DNA of 64,000 nt, taken from the NCBI GenBank assembly GCA_022036555.1, contig CM039119.1, positions 45,201,318-45,265,317 of the forward strand. The letters are read 5' to 3'. Within the stretch, counting starts at the first letter, position 1, and each line of letters opens with the position of its first letter. Below the pieces are notes generated by a model that was not told where the DNA came from, searched no databases, and saw only the letters and a list, made by a program, of their open reading frames with translations. The position numbers and the translations under genes were made by a program. This stretch comes from Microstegium vimineum. Lineage: Eukaryota; Streptophyta; Magnoliopsida; Poales; Poaceae. Shown here piece by piece: positions 1 to 10,252 of this stretch.

Positions 1-212
1 CATTGAACCAAAAATGGTCCTATGATATACCTTTGCCTTGAGCCCATTTTTGTTTTTCTCTTTCTTCTTTTCCTTAGTCCATGAAGCATTTGATCAATAC
101 ACCATGATCATCCTTCTAGCTTCATGTGTCAAGGTGGATTACCCTAGCTTGATAAAACACTTAGCACTAGGGTTAGTCCATAGGTTTCATCAATTAACCA
201 AAACCAAACTTG
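1..212. other. LTR-like flank of an unidentified element
   Basis: This AT-rich stretch has no credible reading frame. Its wording (a run of short clauses ending in GGGCTTTCA) resembles the 3' part of grass LTRs, and it stops abruptly where the inverted Copia leader begins. I could not pair it with a second copy in the window, so the assignment is only an impression. The 107-residue frame across it has no recognisable domain. Confidence 0.3.
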
Positions 213-303
213 GGCTTTCACCCGCGCCGCCGCTCCGTGAGCTCTCACTCATCGTGGATGAGATCTTTGATGTGGTTGCGAGATTGATATCTCTGATATC
301 AAA
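213..303 (-). other. Copia E1 leader and gag start fragment outside the left LTR
   Basis: Read on the minus strand, this follows directly after the LTR at 304-718. It contains a degenerate primer-binding site (TTTGATATCAGAGA against the usual TGGTATCAGAGC), the 5' leader and the first gag codons (Met-Ser-Glu-Ser-Ser followed by a Gly-rich run). The same leader occurs near 4809-4870 and 5400-5480. The single LTR at 304-718 is therefore flanked by pol on one side and by a leader on the other. That is the order of LTRs in tandem copies or in a one-LTR circle, not of one simple insertion. Confidence 0.6.
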
Positions 304-718
304 TGTAGGCCTTGAGGATCCCAGTCACACAGAGAAAAAATCAAGTGGGCTAACCTATTGAATTAAAGGAAGAAAATTGTGGAGACGATGAACTGTAGCC
401 ACGGCAAAACCACACGAAGGCAGAGCTATTTTTCTCGGATTGTTCTGAACAGCATAATGAATGTTACAACAAAGGAACACAGGTGTTAACCACACCTTGA
501 CACACGCACTACCTAGAACGAAGGTTGCAATGATCCTTATATAGGGAAAATAACATGCAACACCATGTTATTGTGAGGCTCAGCTCAACTATAGACACCG
601 CGGGATATGGGAGTGCGCTCACCGCGCGTCTACCCAATTCACCACTCTGCTATCCACTACTAATTTTGGCATCACACAGACACATGCACAATGATGATTA
701 TCCCAACATTCTCCCCCT
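304..718 (-). repeat. Left LTR of Copia composite E1
   Basis: A 415-bp LTR in minus orientation, starting TGTTGGGATAATC at 718 and ending CCTACA at 304 (TG...CA ends). It aligns along its length with the plus-strand LTR at 7556-8163 once the MITE in the latter is removed. A TATATAAG-like promoter box and a terminal CCTCAAGGCCTACA are shared. A purine-rich stretch precedes it on the minus strand at 719-728. Confidence 0.85.
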
Positions 719-3700
719 AATTGTTATGTGATTCAATCTCCCTAACACCCAACAAATGTCTCATCACTGCCAGCTTTCCTACAGGCAGTGCCTTTGTCAG
801 AGAATCACCTCTTTGTTCATTTGTTCCTATCTTCTTCACTAGAATCTGACCATGTTCTACACATGGCCTAATGAAGTGATATTTGATATCAATGTGTTTA
901 CTTCGACCATGAAACATAGGGTTCTTCATCAATTCTATGGCTGAATTGTTGTCCACAAACAAATGCACAACCTTTCGTTCAGATTTAGTAAGTTCTGCAA
1001 ACAAGTTCCCGAGCCATAGAGCCTGCATTGCAGCTAGTGTAGCTGCCATGAACTCAGCTTCAAAAGAAGAAAGTGTGACTGTTTTCTACTTTTGAGAGCA
1101 CCATGTTATAATACTTTCATTGAGATAAAAAGCCATGCCTACTGTACTTCTTCTTCCACCAAGATCTGCTCCTACATCACTATCTGAGTACCCAACCGGA
1201 TTCTCCTTTTTTCACCTTTAGTGTAAAACTAACCCAAAATGGATTGTGCCCTTTAAATATCTCAAAATCTGCTTTATAGCATTCATGTGCATCACAGTGG
1301 GCTTCTCCATGTACCTGCTGGCCACACCTACTGAAAATGCCAAATCTGGTCTTGAGTGTAATAGATATCTCAAGCACCCCACTATCCTTCTGTATTTTGT
1401 AGCATCCACTTTGTAGCCTTGCTTATCCTCATGTATTTTTGTTCCAGGATCCATGGGAATCTTGGCTTGGTTGCAATCCTACATACCAAATTTTTCTAGT
1501 ACCTTCTTGGCATACCCTGATTGTTTCAGTGTAATGAAGTCCTTTTGCTGATTTACTTCTAACCCAAGATAGTAACCGTGTGTTTGGATTGCAGGATATC
1601 CCAGGTTGTCCTAGGTTGGACGCGTTTGGACTCTTGTTTGGTTTCATGGGTTGATGAAAATGGGTCGACCCAGGATGGAATATGCTCCCTAGATGCGGGT
1701 TCTCATGGTACCAGCAAATCGAGCGGACCGCGCCGACCCACACCCGAATGCGCCGTCATGGCCTCCCCTCGCACTCCACTCGCAAGTCACCCGTCCGCTC
1801 ATGCATCGCCTGGGCAAAACCCCCCGCGGTGGCGGGACTCCTTCCACCGGCGCGGCCTCTTCCTAGAGGCGCAAGGCGGCGCTCTCCTCCCTGCGACGCA
1901 AGGCGGCGTGGCCGAACATCCCTAGCGGCGGCGGGCCTCCTCCATCCGGCACGTGGCAGCGCGGCCGGACATCCCCCGCGGTGGCGGGCCTCCTCCCACC
2001 GGCGCGGCCTCCACCGGTGCGCGCGGTGGAGGACTCCTCCCAGCGGCGCAGACTGGCACGGCACAACTCCTCCTTCTCCCATCAGACCCGCAGACCGGCG
2101 CTCACCGAGACGGGATGGGCCGCGGTCGTCGAGCCGGGGCGAGGCACGCTCGCCGGGGCAGGGTGGGGCATACTCACTGGGACCAGGCGGGGAGGGGCGC
2201 CCTCGCCAGGGCAGGTCTGGCTGGGGCGAGGCCATGGGGGCAGGGCGAGCTCGCTTCGAGCAGCCCTCTATAGCGCGCACGTAATGAGGATGAAGAAGGA
2301 ACCGCCACTGATGAACGAGCCCACACGTCATTGACCCCAACCCACTTCAAGACATCCTTGTAACCAAACACAGAACTAGAATCAACCTCGTCCTTCGAAC
2401 CAAATAAGAAATGGGTTCGACCCAACCCACAAAACTGGGTTAGGTCCAACCCATCCCACGTCGTCCCCAAACCAAACACACGGTAAGACATCAATCCAAG
2501 GTCACTCATATCAAATTCTGCAGCCATTTGCTTCTTAAACTTATCAATCTCATTCTTCTCACTCCTAGTGACTATGAGGTCATCAACATAAACTCCCAAA
2601 ATAATTGCAGATTTTCCAGCTCCTCTTTTGTAAACCGTATGTTCACTAAAGCATTTAGTGAAACCCAACCTTTTTAGACTTTTATCCAGTCTTATGTTCC
2701 AGGCTCTAGGAGCCTATCTCAACCCATACAATGCTTTACTCAGCTTGTACACATGCTGCTCCCTTCCCTTGACAACATACCCATCAGGTTGAGATACATA
2801 CACTTCTTCCTCTAGCTCTCCATTCAAAAATGCAGTTTTGGCATCAAGGTGATGTACTTCCATCCCCTATTGGTTGCTAGTGCAAGTATCAGCTTCACTG
2901 TATCCAATCTGGCAACAGGAGCAAATACCTCCTCAATGCCATGTTTCTGCACATAGCCTTTTGCTACTAGCCTTGCTTTGTGCTTAATGATCTCACCTTC
3001 TGCATTCTTTTTAGTTTGAATATCCACTTCAGACCAATTGGCTTGTGACTAGTAGGCAACTTTGTTAGTGACCAAGTCTTGTTCTTCTCCATAGACTGAA
3101 TTTCACTGTCCATTGCCTTCACCCACTCTGGATCTGATGTAGCATCACCAAAGCTTGTTGGTTCTTCAAACTCTGCTAACAAAGCCTCACCTTCAGAATC
3201 CAATGCCAAATCCACCTTTGAAGTCTCCTCATAGATCTTTGTCAAGTTTTTGAAACGCAGTGGTGTATGATCATATTTGTTGTCAGTAGACATAGGAGCA
3301 CCTGGCTGCCCTCCACTCGGTATTGACTCTGCTGATGGTGTTACAAGTTGACCACCATGTTGTAATGACCCTGCTGGACTAGGTGTACCCCCACCAAATT
3401 ACTGCTCTGTTGTACCACCTGATGACTATAGCTCATCAGGCATGGCACCTGCACTACTGTTAGCACTAGATGCACCTTCAGTGACTGCAGCAGGTATATT
3501 CTCCCCATGCTGCTGAGCTCCCCCCTGCTGTTGAGCTCCTTCATCTGCTGCTATACTCCCCACACTGGGTTAAAGATTGCAGGTTCCTCTACAGTAAATT
3601 CTATTGCCACATCCTCTCCTGAATTGGTGTTCCATTTCCACTGAACAGATTCTTCAAAGATTACATCCCTGCTGACAACTATTTTTTTTGACTGGATCAT

Positions 3701-4808
3701 ACATCCTATAAGCTTTGCAACCTTCATCAACCCCAAAATAAACCATGGCGATACTCCTAGCAAAAACTCTAATATGCCCAAGATGAGGCTTTTTCTTGCA
3801 CCAAGCTTCAAAAGGTGTTTGATCTCCCAAAATCTTAGTTGGCAACCTATTCAACAAGTACACAACATGCCTTACTACTTCTCCCCAAAACTTTCCAAGC
3901 ACACACATACTTTTCACCATTGGTCTGGCCATCTCCATGACAATCCTATTTTTCCTCTCAACAACTCCATTCTGCTGAGGCAAATAAGGAGCAATAAGAT
4001 GTCTCCTGCTGTCTGCTTTCTCACACACATCCTGAAACAATTTTGACAAGAACTCTCCACCTCTATCCGATATAAGAGTGTTGATTTTATTTCCAGTGAT
4101 ATTCTCTACTTCAGCTTTGTATTTAGTGAAAGCATTCAGAGCTTGATCCTTGGAATTAAGCATATACACATAACTCCATCTACTAAAATCATCAACTAAA
4201 AGCATAAAATATCTATTACCACCTGCTGTCCCTAGAGCAATTGGCCCACACAAGTCAATATGTACCAATTCTAGTGTCTTTGTGGCTCTCCACTTTGCTA
4301 CTTTGGGGTATGGAGTATGGGTTTGTTTTGCTGCCAAACAACCATGGAAAATTTGCTCTGGATATTCTATTGTTGGAATTCCAACAACCATACCTTTCTG
4401 ATGTGCTTTGAAATTAACATGACCTAACCGACCATGCCATAGCCAAGACTATTCACCACCACCAACACTAGTTAACAGACATACAAGCATTGCGGGTTTT
4501 AAATCAACTCTATAGAGTCTATTAACTAATCTCATGACTTTAATAATTAGTTTAGCAGTGTTCTTATCAAATACTTCCAACACATTATCATCCATAAGTA
4601 GTCTATGTCCTGTTTCAGTGAGCTGACCAACTGAAATTAGATTACTGCAAAAGTTGAGAATATAATATACCTCAGGCAGTAACCATTGATCACCATTTCT
4701 ACATTTGAACAGGATCGATCCTTTTCCTTCTATCTCCACTATCGACCCATCTCCAAATCTTACTTTCCTAGTGAATGTTCCATCAAGCACCTTGAACTTA
4801 TCAACATC
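719..4808 (-). pseudogene. Copia pol, left arm (protease remnant, integrase, RT, RNase H)
   Basis: Read on the minus strand from 4808 down. A protease-to-GAG-pre-integrase stretch (FGDGSIVEIEG, LTETGHRLLM) is followed by integrase at about 3650-4390, with the catalytic set visible as IDLCGP, SDRGGEF and VERKNR. A variable linker follows, then RT at about 2483-3060 plus 1200-1575, with YVDDLIVT at the active site, and finally RNase H to 719 (SKHIDIKYHFIR). RT is split by the TIR element at 1576-2482. Several frameshifts and stops are present, and about 60 bp after the integrase core (near 3745-3770) is missing relative to the right arm. It cannot encode a working polyprotein. Confidence 0.9.
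1576..2482. mobile_element. 907-bp TIR transposon (PIF/Harbinger-like) with GC-rich cargo
   Basis: The ends are inverted repeats, CCGTGTGTTTGG and CCAAACACACGG, flanked by the direct duplication TAA at 1573-1575 and 2483-2485. Removing it restores continuity of the RT region of the left Copia arm, which defines the insertion precisely. A TAA/TTA target duplication fits PIF/Harbinger. No transposase is present. The interior (about 1720-2290) is very GC-rich, unlike the host Copia, and holds imperfect repeats of a GCGGTGGCGGGCCTCCTCC-type unit. Open frames across it are low-complexity Arg/Pro/Gly-rich and are probably not genes. It may carry captured genomic sequence. Confidence 0.75.
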
Positions 4809-5185
4809 TGGTATCAGAGATATCAATCACGCAACCACATCAAAGATCTCAGCCACGAGCGGCGGCGCGGGAAACAACGACGCAGGAGATGGGGGGAGGG
4901 TGGTTTACCCGCCTCTCACGAATTCTAACTAAGTGAGTTGGAGCATTCGTGTCCAAGCCATCATGGAAGATCAGGGGTGTGGGAGGTCATCAAGCCGGAG
5001 CAGGAGATCTCGACGGCGAGGACTGCGACAGAGCTGGAGAAGGCAACCGCCAAGGACAAGAAGGTGTGGGCGCACCTTCTGCCTCCTCAATGTTCTCTTA
5101 ATGCAAGTGGCGAAGAAGAAGACGGGGAAAGAAGTGTGGGAGGCTCTGAAGGCGCGTTTCATGGGTGTAGATTGAGTGCGGATCA
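4809..5185 (+). pseudogene. Copia primer-binding site, leader and gag N-terminus (plus strand)
   Basis: TGGTATCAGAGA at 4809-4820 matches the initiator-Met tRNA primer-binding site of Copia elements. The leader and gag start follow: a Gly-rich tail, then SWSIRVQAIMEDQG, EVIKPEQEISTART and GKEVWEALKARFMGVD, which are UBN2/Copia gag motifs. An in-frame stop at 4930-4932 and a frameshift near 5090 break it. It ends abruptly against an LTR tip at 5186. Its strand is opposite to the pol arm on its left. Confidence 0.75.
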
Positions 5186-5214
5186 TGTTGGGCTAATCGT
5201 CATTCTGCCTGTGT
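5186..5214 (+). repeat. 29-bp LTR tip inside E1
   Basis: The sequence matches the first bases of the E1 LTR (as at 7556), including TGTTGGGCTAATCGTCATT. It is joined on the left to plus-strand gag and on the right to minus-strand gag. An LTR terminus joined directly to internal element sequence is expected from self-integration or from a recombination junction. Confidence 0.7.
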
Positions 5215-5480
5215 CCTTGGCGGTTGCCTTCTCCAGCTCCACCGCAATCCTCGCCGTTGAGATCTCCTCCTCCGACTCGATGACTTCCCATACCCCCTGA
5301 TCTTCCATGATGGCTTGGACACGAATGCTCCAACTCACATAGTTGGAATTCATGAGAGGCGAGTAAACCACCCTCCCCCCATCTCCTACACCGCCGGTTC
5401 CTGCGCCGCCGCTCCGTGAGCTCTCACTCATCGCGGATGAGATCTTTGATGTGGTTGCATGATTGATATCTGTGATACCA
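5215..5480 (-). pseudogene. Copia gag N-terminus and primer-binding site (minus strand)
   Basis: A second gag start, inverted relative to 4809-5185, reads on the minus strand from the primer-binding site (TGGTATCA ending at 5480). It continues through the Met-Ser-Glu-Ser start and a Gly-rich run to YVSWSIRVQAIMEDQG and a Glu/Ala-rich helix, then stops at the LTR tip. It keeps the Tyr of NYVSW, which has become a stop in the plus-strand copy. The arm at its right (pol) lies on the opposite strand. Confidence 0.75.
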
Positions 5481-7546
5481 GATGTTGATAAGTTCAAGAT
5501 GCTTGATGAAACATTCACTGGGAAAGTAAGATTTGGAGATGGGTCGATAGTGGAGATAGAAGGAAAAGCCTCGATCCTGTTCAAATGCAAAAATGGTGAT
5601 CAATGGTTACTGCTTGAGGTATATTATATTCCGAAGCATTGCAGTAATCTAATTTCACTTTGTTAGCTCACTGAAACAGGACATAGAGTACTTATGAATG
5701 ATAATGTGTTGGAAGTCTTTGATAAGAACACTGCTAAACTAGTTATTAAAGTGATGAGATCAGTTAATAGACTCTATAGAGTTGATTTAAAACCTACAAT
5801 GCATGTATGTCTGTTAACTAGTGTTGGTGGTGGTGAACAGTCTTGGCTATGGCATGGTCAGTTAGGTCATGTTAATTTCAAAGCACTGAAGCAGCTGCAT
5901 CAGAAAGGTATGGCTGCTGGAATTCCAACAATAGAACATCCAGAGCAAATATGTCATGGTTGTTTGGTAGCAAAACAAACCCATACTCCAGACCCCCAAA
6001 GTAGCAAAGTGGAGAGCCACAAAGACACTAGAATTGGTACATATTGACTTGTGTGGGCCAATTACTCTAGGGACAGCAGGTGGTAATAGATACTTTATGC
6101 TTTTAGTTGATGATTTTAGTAGATGGAGTTATGTGTATATGCTTAATTCCAAGGATCAAGCTCTGAATTCTTTCACCAAATACAAAGCTGAAGTAGAGAA
6201 TATCACTGGAAATAAAATCAACACTCTTATATCGGATAGAGGTGGAGAGTTCTTGTCAAAATTGTTTCAGGATGTGTGTGAGAAAGCAGACATCAGGAGA
6301 CATCTTACTGCTCCTTATTCGCCTCAGCAGAATGGAGTTGTTGAGAGGAAAAATAGGACTGTCATGGAGATGGCCAGAGCAATGATGAAAAGTATGTGTG
6401 TGCTTGGAAAGTTTTGGGGAGAAGCAGTAAGGCATGTTCTGTACTTGCTGAACAGGTTGCCAACTAAGATTTTGGGAGATCAAACACCTTTTGAAGCTTG
6501 GTGCAAGAAAAAGCCCTATCTTGGGCATATTAGAGTTTTTGGATGTCTAGCAGATGTCAAGCCATCAGTGCCACACATCAAGAAGCTTGACGATAGGAGT
6601 ATCACCATGGTTTATTTTGGGGTTGATGAAGGTTGCAAAGCTCATAGGATGCATGATCTAGTCAAAAGAAAAATAGTTGTTAGTAGGGATGTAATCTTTG
6701 AAGATGGAACACCAATTCAGGAGAGGACTTCATTTCACTGAAGCAATCAAGGTATGCCAAGAAGGTACTAGAAAAATTTGGTATGTAGGATTGCAACCAA
6801 GCCAAGATTTCCATGGATCCTGGAAAAAAATACATGAGGATAAGCAAGGCCATAGAGTGGATGCTACAAAATACAGAAGGATAGTGGGGTGCTTGAGATA
6901 TTTATTACACTCAAGACCAGATTTGGCGTTTTTAGTAGGTGTGGCCAGCAGGTACATGGAGAAGCCCACGATGATGCACATGAATGCTATGAAGCAGATT
7001 ATGAGATATTTAAAGGGCACAATCCATTTTGGGTTAGTTTACACTGAAGGTGAAGAAAAGGAGAATCTAGTTGGGTACTCAGATAGTGATGTAGGAGCAG
7101 ATATTGATGGAAGAAGTACAGCAGGCATGGCTTTTTATCTCAGGGAAAGTCTGATAACATGGTGCTCTCAAAAGCAGAAAACATTCACACTTTCTTCTTG
7201 TGAAGCTGTGTTCATGGTAGCAACAATAGCTGCAATGCAGGCTCTATTGCTCAGGAACTTGTTTGCAGAACTTACTGAATCTGAACCAAAGGATGTGCAT
7301 TTGTTTGTGGACAACAGTTCAGCCATAGCATTGATGAAGAACCCTGTGTTTCATGGTCGAAGTAAACACATTGATATCAAATATCACTTCATTAGGCAAT
7401 GTGTAGAATGTGGTCAGATTCTGGTGAAGAAGATAGGAACAAATGAACAAAGAGTTGATTCTCTGACAAAGGCACTGCTTGCAGAAAAGCTGGCAGTGAT
7501 GAGAGATTTGTTGGGTGTCAGGGAGATTGAAGCACATACCGATTAG
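5481..7546 (+). pseudogene. Copia pol, right arm with RT deleted
   Basis: In order: protease remnant with FGDGSIVEIEG, GAG-pre-integrase (about 5694-6030, with HGCLVAKQTHTP), and integrase (6034-6700) keeping IDLCGP, SDRGGEF and VERKNR. At about 6727 the frame jumps from just after the integrase (GTPIQER) into the end of RT (GYAKKVL-like region). Nearly the whole RT domain is thus missing, about 2 kb as judged from the left arm. RNase H runs to 7546 (YSDSDVGAD, SKHIDIKYHFIRQC). A polypurine tract GGGGGGAG precedes the LTR at 7556. Confidence 0.9.
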
Positions 7547-7555
7547 GGGGGAGCA

Positions 7556-8163
7556 TGTTGGGCTAATCGTCATTGTGCATGTGTCTGTGTGATGCCAAAA
7601 TTAGTAGTGGACAGCAAAGTGGTGAATTGGGCAGACGCGCGGTGAGCGCACTCCCATATCCCGTGGTGTCTACAGTTGAGCTGAGCCTCACAGTAACATG
7701 GTGTTGCATGTTATTTTCCCTATATAAGGATCATTGCAACCTTCGTTTCAGATAGTGTGTGTGTCAAGATGTGGTTAACCATTGTTCGCCTATACGGTCG
7801 TGTAGCCCGTTTACACACCGTTTAAACGCTACACGGCGGTACACCGTTTCCGTTTAATCGGCCATTTTAACCATTTAAACACCGTTTTTCCCGTTTAAAC
7901 ACCCGTTTTTCCTGAATAATGGGTTAAACGGAAGGTGACCGCCTGTTTACCGTTTAGCGTATAGGATAACACTGTGGTTAACACATGTGTTCCTTTGTTG
8001 TAACATTCATTGTGTTGTTCAGAACAATCCGAGAAAAATAGCTCAGCCTTCGTGAGGTTTTGCCGTGGCTAAAGTTCATCGTCTCCACAATTTTCTTCCT
8101 TTAATTCAATAGGTTAGCCACTTGATTTTTTTCTCTGTGTGATTGGGATCCTCAAGGCCTACG
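7556..8163 (+). repeat. Right LTR of Copia composite E1, containing a MITE
   Basis: It starts TGTTGGGCTAATCGTC and ends at GGCCTACG (the partner ends CCTACA). About 405 bp without the 195-bp MITE and its 8-bp duplication, close to the 415 bp of the left LTR. A promoter-like TATATAAGG lies at about 7722-7730. Confidence 0.85.
7780..7974. mobile_element. 195-bp hAT-type MITE in the E1 LTR
   Basis: The ends are inverted repeats (CATTGTTCGCCTATACG against CAGTGTTATCCTATACG on the other strand). The flanks are an exact 8-bp duplication, TGGTTAAC, at 7772-7779 and 7975-7982. The left LTR (304-718) provides the empty site. The interior is rich in GTTTAAAC and CGTTTAA motifs and has no coding capacity. 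The 8-bp duplication and CA-TGTT ends indicate hAT. Confidence 0.88.
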
Positions 8164-8546
8164 GTTTTCAGTTGTCATAAGATCCATAAAAATTGGTATA
8201 ACAAAATTTAAGGCTAAGCCAACCAATCCTTGTCATATGATGAAATTTTTAAAACATATAATTTTTATCCAAGATGGATCTACAGTAATCACTGAGGTAA
8301 GTGGCAGAGGATGAAAAAAAATTAAGGTAGGGCGAAGTCGATAATATATATAGTAAAATAGTCGATAATATATTTAGTAAAGTAATAATATCTCTCAAAA
8401 CGGTTCACTAAATGCAATGATAGTCAAGCACAAAATATATAAGTAAAAACATTTAGGAAAAATAGAATTATAGGAAATACAGAAAAAACAACTAACCATG
8501 TGACAATGAAACTTCAGTCATGCCTAGGCACCCTTGGCAATTGCAT
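8164..8546. other. AT-rich spacer, nothing recognised
   Basis: AT-rich sequence with short direct repeats of GTCGATAATATAT near 8336-8372. No domain-bearing frame, RNA gene or complete transposon end was seen. Confidence 0.5.
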
Positions 8547-8868
8547 TTACCTATCTTTCTTGTTTTGAAATGTTTTCTTGATCATCTCAATATCAATTCC
8601 TTTGAATATTTCTCGCTCAATTGGTTGAGTTGGACCCTTATCTATGAAAGCCCTTCTAACTTCGGATCTAATATTTATAGAAAATTGATCAATCGGTATA
8701 CGAAGCCCTGGATCAGTGATAATGTGATCTGCATTGAGCTGAATTATAATACCTTCCCCCATTAGTTTCAGTCTCCTCTTCAACTTGTAATCCTGCCATA
8801 TTATTTTCCATCTCTACAACTGCAGCGACATCTTGTTCAAACTCATCTGAGTCATAATCACCTTCCAT
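8547..8868 (-). pseudogene. Fragment of a hAT/TTF-type (ZMYM1-like) transposase N-terminus
   Basis: Starting from the ATG at 8868 on the minus strand there is an acidic leader (MEGDYDSDEFEQDV). After a one-base frameshift near 8770, a segment reading IITDPGLRIPIDQF, EVRRAFIDKGPTQP follows. The DPGLR-PID-EVRRAF-KGPTQP pattern is typical of the TTF-type zinc finger region of domesticated or mobile hAT proteins in grasses. The catalytic domain is absent and the reading continues into low-complexity sequence. It is a truncated, frameshifted relic. Confidence 0.45.
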
Positions 8869-9621
8869 ATATTATATAGTTTTCTGTGGATCAAAATTAA
8901 CCAAACCAAATTAATTGGTAAGTCATAAGTGGTAACCGAAAGATTGAATAACAATAATGGAAAAAAATTACAACAAAAAGTGTTAGAGAGTTGGACGAGG
9001 ACGACTTAATGTGACGCCAAACGGCCAAAATCGAGAAGGCGAGAACTGATCGTTTGATCCGCTCATGCGTAGCTAATGAATTTGTGTCTTTGTCTGTGAT
9101 CGCCTAACAGCCAAACATGAACTAGAAAATTTGGAGCAGCCGGCGGCGGAAGCAGTCCTGGGCGGAACAGCCGAAGGCATCCGTCGTCGTTCGTCGATGC
9201 AGTGTGGAAAATTAACAGGCCAGGCGGCCAGCAGATAGCCAATACTAGATGCAGTCCCAATCCAGTATGTTGCCCAGCGCCCCAGCCCACAACCACAGGC
9301 CCACAAGCCTTCCAACGTGTAACTGTGAAAGCATCAAAGCCCAAACAACAAAAGTCCAGTAACGTTTCAGACTCAAGTTGGTTCTTCCACCTGCGGACGT
9401 ACAGCAGGACCTTGGAACTGTCATCCATGGCAGCGGATTGAGTTGGGATTGGGATCCGCGGCGGAGCCAAGGTAGGGCGACCTTGCCCTACCGAGGTTGG
9501 ATGCAGGTGTTTGCACCTATTTTTTTTTCCGTTTCTTTCACGTGCGAGCCATTCCCGTATATGAGCAGCACAAAGAACATAAAAACTTATTTTCCTTATC
9601 ATGCATGGATACTTGTATTTA
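8869..9621. other. Intergenic sequence without a supported gene
   Basis: Mixed composition. A 179-residue minus-strand frame (9063-9602) has no recognisable domain and spans a GC-richer patch. The 22-base inverted repeat GGTAGGGC...GCCCTACC lies at about 9471-9492, next to a GCGGAGCCAAGG motif like some hAT terminal motifs, but no matching partner end was found. Confidence 0.45.
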
Positions 9622-9890
9622 CTCTCTCCATCCTAAATTATAAGTCATTTTAAAAATTTTGGAGAGTCAAAACATCTTAAGTTTAATAACCAAACTTATA
9701 TGATAATATAATAATATTTATGATGTCAATTAAATATCATTAGATTTTTCATCAATTATATTTTTATAGTATATCTATTTGATGTCATAAATGTTTATAA
9801 TTTTGAATTTTGTTTATAATTTTGGTCAAACTTGATATGCTTTGACTGTTCAAAATTCTTATAATGATTTTTAATTTGGAATGGAGTGAG
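9622..9890. mobile_element. 269-bp Stowaway MITE (Tc1/mariner)
   Basis: The ends CTCTCTCCATCC and GGAATGGAGTGAG form the inverted repeat typical of grass Stowaway elements (CTCCCTCCGTCCC consensus). They are flanked by TA duplications at 9620-9621 and 9891-9892. The AT-rich interior has no frame. Confidence 0.88.
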
Positions 9891-9892
9891 TA

Positions 9893-10252
9893 TTAATCTG
9901 TTTGCGGATAGTTTAAATAGATGAATCATTGTACAAGTTATGTATTTATCTAGTATGTCCGTGATTCGACAAGATCTTACAGATAAGACTCCGTATGTGT
10001 GGTTGTAGTACATGCTCTAGGCCGTGCGCGGTGGCTAGGCCAAATGTGCGTGTTCCGATTGCTCTTTAATTCTTACAATATACTGTAACTAGTAATAATT
10101 TAACCAATAAATTATTCTCCACTGCTAATGTTCGTGATCGACACTGTCAGCCTATATAGGAACGACAGACTTATTGAAACTACACATTATACTTCGAAGA
10201 AACACCCAAGGTCCAAAGCCTCCAAAGCCTATTATTACGTACGTACAGCTAG
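9893..10252. other. 3' flank of peptide gene 1
   Basis: The part from about 10040 to 10252, read on the minus strand, is related to the 3' flanks of peptide genes 2 and 3. It shares the GTTCCGATTGCTCTTTAATT-type block, the TAGTAATAATT-ATAAATTATT block and CGTTCCTATA. The homology shows that the gene and its 3' region were copied together. No other gene was seen. Confidence 0.6.

Larger units (their letters stand above)
304..8163. mobile_element. Head-to-head Ty1/Copia composite (E1) with flipped gag segments
   Basis: The order along the plus strand is: LTR (minus), pol (minus), primer-binding site and gag start (plus), a 29-bp LTR tip, gag start and primer-binding site (minus), pol (plus), LTR (plus). 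The two pol arms are homologous but clearly diverged, so this is not a young perfect palindrome. Polarity switches fall at the primer-binding sites (about 4809 and 5480). I infer joining of two copies by aberrant reverse transcription, self-integration or later recombination. No target duplication was found at the outer ends. Confidence 0.75.

Noticed and set aside
38..361. 107-residue frame at the left edge
   Set aside because: It crosses from LTR-like sequence into the inverted Copia leader and LTR, so it is not a gene.
1682..2340. Long open frames on both strands in a GC-rich region
   Set aside because: They are Arg/Pro/Gly-rich, overlap in several phases and lie inside the TIR element. 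High GC and internal repeats explain them.
8300..8320. AGTGGCAGAGG as a hAT terminus
   Set aside because: Similar to CAGTGGCGGA ends, but no partner end or 8-bp duplication could be found around the hAT-like fragment.
9063..9602. 179-residue minus-strand frame
   Set aside because: No domain, no conserved motif, ordinary intergenic composition, and other frames overlap it.
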